In this document: piece after piece, positions 25,501-37,500 of the stretch
Layout: every line of letters starts with the position of its first letter
Numbering within the stretch: the stretch's first letter is position 1
Origin: Tetracentron sinense
Lineage: Eukaryota; Streptophyta; Magnoliopsida; Trochodendrales; Trochodendraceae
Length of the DNA stretch: 64,000 nt
Direction: 5' to 3'
Assembly: GCA_015143295.1 (NCBI GenBank)
Contig: CM026565.1
Coordinates: forward strand, 28,590,052-28,654,051
Notes under the pieces: generated by a model
The model's database searches: none
Told to the model about the DNA's origin: nothing
The model's input: the letters and a program-made list of their open reading frames with translations, nothing else
Program-made: the position numbers and the translations under genes

Positions 25501-28500
25501 GAAGCATTGGAGGCATTATCTTATCCATCGGGAGTTCATTTTTTTCTCAGATCATGAAGCCTTGCGATATCTTAATTCTCAAAAGAAGCTCAGTGCTCGA
25601 TGTGCTAAGTGGAGCACATATCTACAGGAGTTCACTTTCCTTCTGAAACACAAGGTAGGGATCGAAAATAAGGTTGCAGACGCGTTAAGTCGTAAGTCCT
25701 ACATTCTATCAACCATTACAGTAACAGTTCTTGGATTTGAGGAGATTAAACGTGATTACACATCTGATGAGGATTTTGGTAAGATATATAGGGCTTTACT
25801 AGTAGATCCTAATTCAGAGTACTCACGGTATCAGTTACTTGATGGGTACCTACCTATTTTTTGGGAACCGGTTGTGCCTTCTAAGAACTTCTCTTCGAGA
25901 TCGTGTTGTATGGGAGCTACATTCCGGAGGTCTAGGGGGACATTTCAGACGTGAAAAAACAATCGCACTTGTGAAAGATCGTTTTTATTGGCTAAGCTTG
26001 AAGCGTGATGTGGGAAAGATTTTGAAGCAATGCCGAGCTTGTCAGTTGGGAAAAGGGCAAAAGAAAAACACCGGGTTGTACACTCCACTGCCTATTCCAG
26101 AAGCACCATGGGAAGATTGAAGCATGAATTTTGAGTTGGGTTTGCCAAAAATTCAAAGAGGATTCGATTCTATTTTCGTCGTTGTGGACCGATTCTAAAA
26201 AATGACACTTTTTATTCCATGCAAGAAGGCTTTAGATGCTTCTTATATAGCCACATTATTCTTTCAGGATGTTGTTCGATTGCATGGGGTGCCAAAAACC
26301 ATTGTTTCTGTTCGAGATGTCAAGTTTGTAAGTTACTTCTAGAAAACATTGTGTGCAAAATTGGGCACAAAGCTTAAGTACTCTAGTGCTTACCATCCAC
26401 AGACAGACGGCTAGACAGAAGTTGTGAATCGAAGCTTGGGTAATTTGTTACGATGCTTGGTTGGTGACGAAATTACAACATGGGATCTTATTCTTCCTCA
26501 GGCGGAGTTTGCTTATAATAGCTTTATTAATCGAACGATGGGACGATCTCCTTTTGAGATTGCTAATGGTATTAATCCTAGGCAGCCTATTGACTTGATT
26601 CCTTTACCAGTATCTGCTCGCACTAGTGAAGATGCCGAAGCCTTCTCCCAACATATCAAGGAAATCCATGATGAGGTCCGTAAAAAGATTGCAATTAGTA
26701 CTAAGAGTTATAAAGAAAAAGTTGATCTCCATCGACGATTTGCCCAATTCAAGGAGGGTGATATGGTGATGGCCCGTTTAAGGCCTGAAAGGTTCTCAGT
26801 TGGTACGTATCACAAGGTTCATTCAAAGAATGTTGGACCTTATCGTGTTTTGAAGCGACTCAGGGAAAATGCTTACTTACTTGAGCTTCCACCAGATGTT
26901 CGATTTAGCCATATCTTCAACATTGAAGACTTAACAGCATATTTTGGGCACCATGAAGAGACTGAAGAGTGTGCTATCCACCTCCCTCCAGCACCTAAGC
27001 AAAAGGTAGAGGACATCGAAGATGTGCTTGATGATCGAATTATGTCTACAAGGCGCGGTGGATATCAAAGGTTTTTAGCTAAGTGGAAGAATCGCCCTCT
27101 ATCAGATTGCACATGGATCACTGCAGGGGATTTTCAACAAATCAATCCTAATTTGTATGAGTATTACCAAACCATTCACTCGTCGGAACCGAGTTTTTTC
27201 AAGACGGGGGGAATTGATGAAGACAGGCCCGTGGACCTCAAAGTGTACAACCGTAGGCCCAAGAAAACTCATGACAATCCATAAAGCCCATAAAATGGGC
27301 CCACAAATCTGAAAATCCAGCCATGCATTAAAGGGGTCTTTTAGAAAGACCAAAACTCTTTTTGGAAGTTAATAGAATACTCTAGAAAGTCAAAAAAGTT
27401 ATTAAGGAATTTCTAGAATGTTAAGAACTTTTTAGAAAGTTAAGAGTCTTTAATATTCTCTAGGTAGTCAAGAGTCATTTAGAATATTCTAGAAAGCCTA
27501 AGGGTCTAGAAAGTCCAAGAGTCTTAGTTGGTCCTAGAACCTTAATGTCTTAGCTTTTATGTATAATGTTCTATTAATGCCTATAAATAGAATACCCTAT
27601 GGCAATGTAAGCATAGCAGAATTGAAGTGAATGAAAGTTCTTCTTTAAGTAAGGCGTGACTCCTTGCATTGGTGGTGTGATTCCATCTTCGGACACCTAA
27701 ATTGGTGAAACTCAATCCTAGGTATTCCATAGAAGTAGTGAGACTCTACTTCTCTTCTTTCTTTCTTTTTATTTCATTTCTCTTTAAACTTCGTATTCCC
27801 TTTATTATAATCTAGCATCATTCTTCCTTCGTCCTACATCAGTTCAGAAAGTGTAATTTAGAACTATTTCTTTATTTTTATGAATGAGTTTGTTTTGTAT
27901 TTTTATGTCATTATAGTCTAAGTAGATTAACCTTTCTATTTAAAATAATTTCTTTGAAATAACTCTCTTACGAGGGATTGTATTGTTTTTTTACCCACAT
28001 GCTATCAAAGGCTTGATGTTAAACACTATATTTCCTACAAAAGAAATAAGAGGCCTAGAATTGATACCTACAAATCAGTTCAATTAGTTTCCTCTATGAG
28101 ATCCAATTTAGAGAACCTTTTGTAGATTGAATCCCAATCACTGTGCATTTCAAGGATTGCATTATGTGCTTGAGATAGCAAGAAGTTGGTTTCCTGTGTG
28201 AAGATTCCTTCAGCGGCTGCAAACCTAACATAATCCTCTTTCTTCGGCAATACAACGCTATGAAGTTTGACAGTGGAGCAGTTTTAAAGTCAAAATAAAG
28301 CAAAGTTGTGGGGAGTAGCTTTGATGTTGATGGCCAGGACAAACCCTGCCTAAAGTGACCATTTCAGTAACGCTAGATTCAAGTAGCTGAAATGGATATA
28401 TGTGATCGACGCATGCCAATAACTTGAAACGTTAAAAAACGAAAATTAAAGCTGACTATGTTTTATAGAGCAGAATGTATGCCAATTTAGAAATAACGTG

Positions 28501-31500
28501 CACATAGAAAAGTATTGGCAAGATGTAGATGTTAAGATGCAGAAGACAAAACATGAGCTCATTCAAGGAAACTGTATGTAGCTCCTATAGGCTATAGATG
28601 ACAAAATAAAGGAGAGTGTTTTATATGGTTTATCATGTGTAACAAAAACAATTCATGGCACCAGTGAGAAGGGGGACAATGATGCAAGTTGAAGGATCTA
28701 AGATGAGGGAAGGCGGAAAAGGACATGATTGAGGTATTGAGATAGGATTTGGAGGCGCAAGCATGAGTGACGAGTGAAGGATATGGCTATATTCAAGATG
28801 TTATGACGGAACAGATTATTTGTAGTTGAACCTAGATGCTTGGAGCAAGGCTTCAATGATGATGGTGTGCATGAGATAGCAGTTTCATGAATAATCATTG
28901 GTTTATCAACTGTCTGTTAATGGCAATGGATATTGTTTTGTTATTGCTATGCTTTGTAAGGGAATATTAGACTTCTGTTTATGCTAAGATTAGTTTAGTC
29001 CTCTTCCATCATTCTCTTGTGTATAGATATTGTAGTTTAATGTTGTGGATGTCAGATTCTAGAATGACTGGTGGTGTGGTCCTACCAAAATCAGAGACAT
29101 GTTTGGAAATATTTTCCTTCTGGCTGTTGACAAAGACGCCTTGGTGTCGCAGTGCTTTGAGTGGAGTAACAACGAGTTAGTGTGGTATCCTAGATTAAGG
29201 CGTAATTTGAACAACTGGGAAATCGAAGACCTCTGCCTTCTTCAATGGCTTCAATCTTTCCCCCCTCGCCCCCAGGTTAGGGACTCTAGGATTTGGTCTA
29301 GAGGTCACAGTGGTTGGTTTTCAGTGAGGTCATTGCTACAGTTATTAGGTTCTTCAGCTCCCACGACACCATTTCCTTATAGGATTGTTTGGAACCCTAT
29401 TATTCCCTCTAAGGTATCGTTTTTCCTTTGGAATACAGTTCTAGATAAGATCCTCACATGTGAAAATTTGAAAAAGAGATGGTGGAGGATCACTAATCGC
29501 TATTTACAGTCCTGCATGCGGAAAAATCTGTGTATCATTTTCTCTTACATTGCCCATTTGCATATGGGTTTTGAGGTAATTTCCTCTCTCGACTAGTAGT
29601 GGAATAGGTCTTCCTTTTATAACTTTTTATTTTGCTGGACTTGGGTGAATGTAGATAGTGTTCAGGGAGCAATGTGGGTGGTTTTGCTAGGGGCTATCTC
29701 GTGGATGCATGTGGAAAGAGAGAAACTTAAAGAGTGTTTGAGGACTCATTTTCTTCCTTTTCTCGTATTTGCTCGTGTATTAGTCTCCTAATCTAGAATG
29801 GTGATCGATCTGCCGTGGAGACATGGATCTGGGAAGCTTCTTGGGTGAGATTGGTCCTCGTTCCCGGATTGGTTATCAGTCTTTTTTGGAATGTTTGTAC
29901 TTCTTGTGCTTAGTTCATTTTGTTCCATTTCTTTTTGAGTTTACTTCTATGTAAACTCTTTTTGTACTGTCTCCTTTTTTCATATTTATATATATTTGGC
30001 TTGTTTATTTGATCAAAAGAAAATGTCGATAACGTTGATCATCTCTTACATGTAGTACAAATCTCCAGTGTTTGAGCCAAATTGCTTTGGGCTTTCGTCA
30101 TTTGGTTTAATCACTGATGTGGTCTAAGATTTAGCTATTTTACCATCAATTAACAATTGCTTGTGATATTCAATTATGCTTGTCATGTCTTTTACCCTTT
30201 CATTTTAGTCCATTTATCCAGATTCCAGGTACAATATTAAATAGAACAAAGACAGTTATTTATTTTGGTTTTGTGTTCCATTGAGGCATGTGGTCTAAAA
30301 TAATAGCTATCAAATTGACAATTGTTTGTGATATCCGATTATGCATGTTAAACCTGTGGCCTTTCATTTCAGTCCTTATATCTGTTGTTAAGAGTTCCCA
30401 TTTTAATTAGCAGTTTTGCAGGGTGTTTTTATTAATCCAGCTTTCATTGAGCCATTTGGGCTTACTTTAATTGAGGTACTCTTCTTTATTGATTTTATAG
30501 AAAGCTCTTATATATCATAACTTGATTTATTACACAAACCAAAATAAGTTATGCTCTTTCACCGAACAGGCAGCAGCTTATGGTTTACCTACTGTCGCTA
30601 CAAAAAATGGAGGTCCTGTGGATATACATCGGGTATGTCAATTCATGGGTTCCATCATTTTTCCTAGAAGGATTTGTTGGGGCATAGTTTAATGAAGTGT
30701 CACTATATTATTTTTCAAAACTAACTGTGAAATCTTTGCAGGTACTTGACAATGGTCTCCTTGTTGATCCTCATGATCAGCAATCTATTGCTGATGCTCT
30801 TCTAAAGCTTGTTGCGGATAAGCAACTTTGGGCTAGATGTCGGCAGAATGGATTGAAAAACATTCACCTTTTCTCATGGCCAGAGCATTGTAAAACTTAC
30901 TTATCTCGGATACTCAGTTGCAGGCCAAGGCATCCGCAGTGGGAAAGTAGCAATGATGGGTTTGAAGATTCAGAATCAGATTCACCAGGTGATTCCTTGA
31001 GAGATATCCAAGATATATCTTTAAACTTAAAGCTTTCATTTGATGGTGAAAAAAACGAGGGGAGCTGCACTCTCGATAATAATTTAGATTCTGAAGAGAA
31101 TGCTCTTGATGGCAAGAGTAAGTTAGAGAATGCTGTTTTGGCATGGTCAAAGGGCCTAAGAGACACGCAAAAGGCTGGGTCCACGGAGAAAGCAGACCAG
31201 AATACCAGCAGTAGTAAGTTCCCGGCATTGAGAAGGAGGAAACATATTTTTGTAATTGCTGTGGACTGTGATACCATTACAGATCTTCTTGGAACCATTC
31301 AAAAGGTCTTTGAGGCTGCAGGAAAGGACAGGACTGCAGGCCCTATAGGGTTTATATTATCAACATCTTTGACAATATCCGAGATACACTCTCTTCTGAT
31401 CTCAGGAGGCCTGAGTCCTACTGATTTTGATGCTTTTATCTGCAATAGTGGTAGTGATCTCTACTACCCATCTTTGAACACTGAGGACAGCCCTTCGGGG

Positions 31501-34500
31501 CTTCCCTTTGTGGTTGATTTAGATTATCATTTGCACATTGAATATCGTTGGGGCGGAGAAGGATTGAGGAAGACTTTGGTTCGTTGGGCTGCTTCTACAG
31601 TTGATAAGAAAAGTGAAAATGAAGAGCCGGTTGTTACTGAAGATGAACAACGTTCAACCACCTATTGTTATGCATTCAAAGCGAGAAACCCAGCATTGGT
31701 AAACTTATTGCGTTTATTTTGAGAAAGAATTTCATTTGAATTGATTGTGGTAGCTTCTTAGTTTCAGTGAACGGTGTTACAACTGTCAATTTTATGGTGC
31801 ATTTAGTGAATGGTTTTACAACTGTCAGCTTCTTGATATATTTTCACGTATATGGTGTATCCTTTGCCCTTGCATCACGAGAGAACAATAGATTGCTTAT
31901 TTTTTATTTTGTCTTTACAGATCCCTCCTGTTAAGGAACTTCGGAAGGTGATGAGGATTCAGGCTCTTAGGTGTCATGTCATATATTGTCAAAATGGTAC
32001 CAAGCTGCATGTAATTCCTGTACTGGCTTCTCGGTCCCAGGCCCTCAGGTATTTGGGTTGGGTTATGGTTATTCATATTTATTTTTTTTGGAATAATTAT
32101 GCTTATGTGTGCTATAGTTTTTTTTTTCTTTTTCTTTTTCTTTTTTCGCTTCGGGTGCTTTAGTCTTAAGTCTTAACTAGTGTGATTTCTTTTTTTCTCT
32201 TAAATATAATATTGTGGATATATAAGTATCAGAACTATAAACTGTAGCTTATATAGTGCCTGTTTATGTCTAATGTTGAAAAATATTTAGGAAGGGAGGA
32301 ATAAAAATGAAAAAAATATGTAATTTTTATCTCTTTTATGCTGCTATATTATTTTTTTAATCAGTGATCAGCATTTTATAACAACGAAATGAGGTACAAC
32401 AACAACTAAAAAAAGAAAGAGTTTTGAGTTTTCAAGCATGTAAACTCGAGAAGGAAGGAAAACAAAGTAACTAAAGAATCACATACAGATGACGCCCTTA
32501 ACTATGTCGTCACAAGAGCCTTCCCAAGAAACAACACTCACACCAGTACCTCTCCCAAATCCTCTCCTACTCGTCAAATTGAGCACCACTCTAAGATTAG
32601 GTGTCTAATATGTGAGAAAGGAGAGGAGTCTTTAAACACTCTCTTGTTCCTCTATTTCCAAAGCGTCCACGACAATGTTACAAATCTTGTTCTCGGGGTT
32701 TTATTGACTGCATTTTTTTTGGGAGATTTTCAAATATGGAGTTTTTTTTTCTGGTATTTGAGATTTCTCACCTAAATCTTGGCAATGATTAAAATAATAA
32801 TTAAAATTAAAAAAATATAGTAATATATATCATCAATTTATAAATTCATCAAACTAACAAATTGTGTATTTTTCGCGATATGTTTAAAATATCGGCTAAA
32901 TTTTGGCTATATCTCGGGATATTTACGTGATCAAAAGAGAAAATTGTATATCTTGGGAGACTTTTAAAATATCGCGATAAAAACAAAATTTAAACTTTAG
33001 ATATTTTTCTCAGTATTTCTCGGGAGAAATTAGATATTTTTTGGGAGATTTGTAACAACGGTCCACAGTATGCCGCTATTATTGTTTGTCTACGAAGACC
33101 GTCGAGCTGACGCTTTTTCCATGTTATCAAAGGAAATTGTTAACCTCTCCATCTCTCTGGATTTTTATATCGAAATCTCTTTCTTTTGATAGAAGATGAT
33201 ACGATATTATTACATTCCAATTCCTTCCGGATACCTCCCAAGGAAAATCCCGAATTGGATTCCAAATTGATGGGCTAGTGTGAGCTTATCCATGCAGTTA
33301 TGCACTCTTCAAATAGGAATCAATTTTCTGAAAGATGAGAGCATGTACTTTTGTTGTATCAATTATCATTTCAACGACCAACTTCTCCCTTAATGATATA
33401 TATAGTCTAAACTACCTAGTATAGTCATAATAGTGGCCAATTTTAATTCTTTTTTCCGGCACTGCTGGGCCATCCTGGACTTGAACCAGGTACCTCCCCC
33501 GTGAAGTAAATAATCTCACCTACGGTCCAACCAATTGGGAGAGAATCAATAGATTCCTTTTCGGGAATGATTCATTCTTCTAGAACACAACATACAACTC
33601 TTCGTTGTATTGCACTCTCCAAGTGTGTTTGTTCCCCCCGCCATCCCACCCTATGAATCATTAGGATTCGTTTTCAATAGAATCTTCTGCAGTCACAGGT
33701 TCTGTTGTTCCCATCGCTTCTTGATTAATGGCTAGGCCTGAGTTCTGCAATGGAGCTCATACTTAAATTTGTTCCCGAGTCAATCTCCTCAATCTTTATT
33801 GACTCGAGCTCTTTATTTTATTTTTTTGCTTTTGGTTCTCCCCAAAAACAACCTTCCTTTTTTGAACTCATTTGTAAAGAACTCGGGAAAAAAAATAGAA
33901 AATTGAAAAATAATTATTTTCTAGTTCTAAAACTTTTAAAAGAAAGAACAAAAATTGTTTTAAAGGAAAATTATCCAGTAATCGGAAATTAAAAAGAAGA
34001 CCCGAAATTTTGTGAACAATGCGGAGTCTAATGGTTGATTCTCGGATACGAAGATATCAAAAGGGATATATTAAATTGGCATGTCCAGTAACTCATGTGT
34101 GGTATTTGAAACGTCTTCCTAGTTATATCGTGAATCTTTTAGATAAGCCTCTTAAAGAATTAGAAGGCCTAGTATATTGCGATGTGTGATTTGATCGAAA
34201 TTTTACAGATTCAAAAAGATAAGCCTCTTAAAGAATTAGAAGGCCTTGTATATTGCGATGTGTGATTTGATCGAAATTCTAATTTTACACATTGAATGGA
34301 TGACTATGCCTTGTCATCCATTCAATCTAATTAGTATGCATATGCTTGGTTCTAACATGTCTCTTGGGAGGAGTAACATGAAGCTCGAAATTATGGGGGT
34401 ATTCAATACTCTCAAATAAAAGGGGAATTGATCTATGGCTGATTCCGTAATAGATAATAGGAAAAAGTATTGAGTAATTTTTCAGGAGCAAAGATCTAGG

Positions 34501-37500
34501 GTTAGTGCCAATCAATAAGTTGGAACAACTTCATAAGTATATCATCAATATATACATTGAAAGCATTTAATTTAGAAAAGTTTCAAATCTAAAAGGAAAA
34601 TTGGCCAATTTCTAATGAATCAAGATACCCATTCGTTCCGGTATAAATAGTCACTATCTATTCTTCCATCGTGAGAGGGGTAGATTAGGATTGTTTGAGC
34701 AATTCACGTAATCGTTGACCCTTGCCAATTGATTTTGAGTAGCTTTATTGAGATAGAAACAATTGTGCAAAAGCTTCTAACTCTACGAATTGAGCCAGTT
34801 TCAATCATGTATTTTTTACTTGCTTATGTGTTCATAGCACAAGACTACAACTCAAGTTGTGTCTTGTACTCATCACCAATATATCACAGGATTCATCATG
34901 ACAAGAGCCTTTGCTCATGGAGCTATATTTTTCATTAGAGATTACAATCCGGAAGGACCGGAAGAGAATGAAGATGATGTACCTAGTATATGAAAGAGTG
35001 AAAAAGTGCTTTCGTTGTTGTGGAATAAGAAGCCTTCGTATCTTAATGCATGTATTTAATTTATTCGGAGCTATTAGAGCAGGATCCAATTTTTGGGAAA
35101 TATGAGTCGAAAAGATCGTATCAATTCATATAAACGAAAGATAGGCTTAACTGAGGCTGTTCAAACAGGAATAGGTCGACTAAATGGTATTCCCATTAGC
35201 AATTGGGGTTCGGTTCACATAATTAAAGTTTTTTTGTACATTGATTTGTAATTCTTCAATTCCTCGTGGTCTACCCTCCATTGAACGATAATAGAAAATA
35301 CGCAAACAACCAACTATGCTGAAAGAGAATCACAGCCCATGTGCAAAGAAAGGCAACCTTCCTATCTCAACATAACCATTGCGAACTGAACACCAACAGG
35401 GGAGCACATTGTGGGTGTCAAGAATGAGCTCCCTGTAAAACTTGAAGAGATATTCAATACCCTTTTGTTCCTTTCCTCCCAAATGCCTCAACAATAGCAC
35501 CCAGAAGGGGGCTCCAAATCTCCCTCTGAATTTCATCCACATCTCTCAAGAACATACTGGAGATTAAGAGATTGAAACTAGCAGGAAATACCCACATCTC
35601 CTTGAAGCGAGATAGGAAATGACCCCATGCTCTTCTAACTTTGAGGACAATGGAGCAGCAAATGATCCGCAGATTCCTCCTTTACCAAATACATGGAACA
35701 TCTATTAGCAGATTTTCATCCCCTACTCTTCAAGTTATAAAGAAAACTATTGCAATATCTTATGACATAATTGGCGTAACTCTTTTGGTTCCTAGGTTGT
35801 AGAAGGTGACTCCTCCAACATCACTTTTTTGATGCTTAGGAGGATGGAGGATTCCTTGCATTATATTTGTAGATTTGGATTGCAAACTCATCAATAATCA
35901 TTCAGCCCTACTCCTGGGTGTTATTAATCATAAGCTTTGTTGTGTAGACTCTTCCAGTTTGTAGGCAGGTCACATGTCAATATGCCTGGACACACACGAC
36001 CGACACACCGTGGGCACACTTGTTATTTCTTGGAACTACTTCCATCCATACCTTTTTAAAATTGGGATCATGAATTTAGAATTACTATGACTTTCATTTT
36101 GTGTTTCAATTAGTGTCTTATTTATATTGTTTGATGAACTATAAATTTGTAATACATAATAGCTTCTTAAAATAATATTCATTTATGGATCGGTAACTGT
36201 TAAATCAATGCTTATTTAGTACTTGACAAACTAATTGATAAAATTGATTAATCATTGTAGTTATTTATTTGCAATATTTGACTTTAAAATATATAATATC
36301 TTTAATTATTAATTTTTATTTCTTTTAGTGTTGTTTGAAATTATTTATGCTTTAATATATTTAATTTGTTCCCTTTGCAATCTCTCATTTTCTTTATATA
36401 ATTTAAAATATAATTTTTGTTGAATAAATTTTTAAATATTCCTTGTGTCGTTGAATCCTATTTTTTAGGGCTCGTTGAATCCGACACCCATGTCCGTGTA
36501 TATGCAACATAGCTTATAAATGGAATTGCTTTTAGCTTAATATGTAGCCTGTTTGGATGTCCATTTCAGTCTTAACTTTTTGATGCTGTATTTATTTGTC
36601 TTTTCCTATGAGGGAGAGCTCCACAACACTTGTCCACCACCAAATATGTGGTTTCGTTACAACGTTGTTTTCTGAAATAATGTTCTGTCCATTCTTGGAC
36701 AGTTTCAGTTCATCGAAATTGAATTTTGGGCCTCATTTTTGGATAACTTTTGAATATGTACTTAGGGTTATTCAATTGGGAGTAACGGAATATTGTTAGC
36801 AATCATGAAAGACATATTTGAACTCCGTAATTCTCACGATATAGTGGAAACTCATGTGTTTTGTCTGATTGTTCTTCCACTTTTTTTTTTCAAAACTTTT
36901 ATGCTGCATCGCCACTATCAGTTTCCTTGTCAACATTTCGGACTTGTTGCATTAATTGTGTGCTTATCCCCACTCCTAGAAATACCTCCAAGTCGGCCAA
37001 ATCTTTGCTTGAAGTTTTGGTGTCAAAAGAGAGTTGACATATAGATAATGTTATTCCTAGAGCTTTGTATAGTTGCTGGCTTCTTTTAATGATTTTTTCT
37101 ACTAATTTGAATTTTGAAAAAATAAATAAAAGAGAAAAAGAACAAAAAAGGAAACTGTTGTAAATTGTAATTTGATTATCCATCTTGTGGACCCACTTTT
37201 TCATAAGTGACAGCAAGACCGAAGTTTACTAATTTTTCAGCTGTCTCCTTGTTAGCACTAGATTATTACTTTTCAAAAAATTTGGGATTCTTCTTTCATC
37301 CTTATTTAGTCCTTTTACAACCTAGTTCATGTCATCCATATGAAGAATTGTTCTGGATACCTTTCCCAGAGCGCCATCCTATGTAAGATGATTAATCTTT
37401 ATAAACTAACGGCTGATCTGAGCTAATGATTTGGTGAATGGAAAATGCAACTTTGTTTAATATGGCACTGTTCTTTCTGGGCACTGCGTCGAGGTTGGTA

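Larger units (their letters stand above)
19005..27841 (+). mobile_element. Full-length Ty3/gypsy LTR retrotransposon in SPS intron 8
   Basis: LTRs are 19005-19658 and 27215-27841, both TGATGAAG...CTACATCA. The target duplication is a perfect GTTCA (19000-19004, 27842-27846). It has a tRNA-iMet primer-binding site, gag, protease, reverse transcriptase, RNase H, integrase and a C-terminal chromodomain-like segment, in gypsy order. By hand the LTRs differ at about 25 of roughly 626 aligned positions, mostly transitions, plus a 27-bp gap, so insertion is not very recent. The coding part is closed by many in-frame stops and a frameshift. A second element interrupts gag. It lies in sense orientation to SPS. 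Confidence 0.95.
33457..35215. other. Mosaic of plastid DNA fragments in SPS intron 12
   Basis: At least four plastid segments, not neighbours in typical plastomes, lie end to end: trnI-GAU intron and 3' exon (- strand), rpoC1, psaB and accD (all +). All are partial and carry substitutions or stops. Linking stretches (33650-33960, 34290-34865) look plastid-like in composition, but I could not assign them. This is a nuclear plastid insertion, possibly assembled before or during integration or passed through the mitochondrion. Confidence 0.8.

Noticed and set aside
29099..29596. A 165-residue host gene
   Set aside because: It matches LINE ORF2 zinc-binding sequence seen in other copies here.
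31852..32163. A separate small gene
   Set aside because: It is SPS exon 12 with flanking intron sequence.
33466..33501. A tRNA gene
   Set aside because: It is only the 3' exon of plastid trnI-GAU, with substitutions and no 5' exon.
33750..33992. An 80-residue reading frame as a gene
   Set aside because: It runs from unassigned plastid-like DNA into the rpoC1 fragment, so it is a chance frame across a junction.
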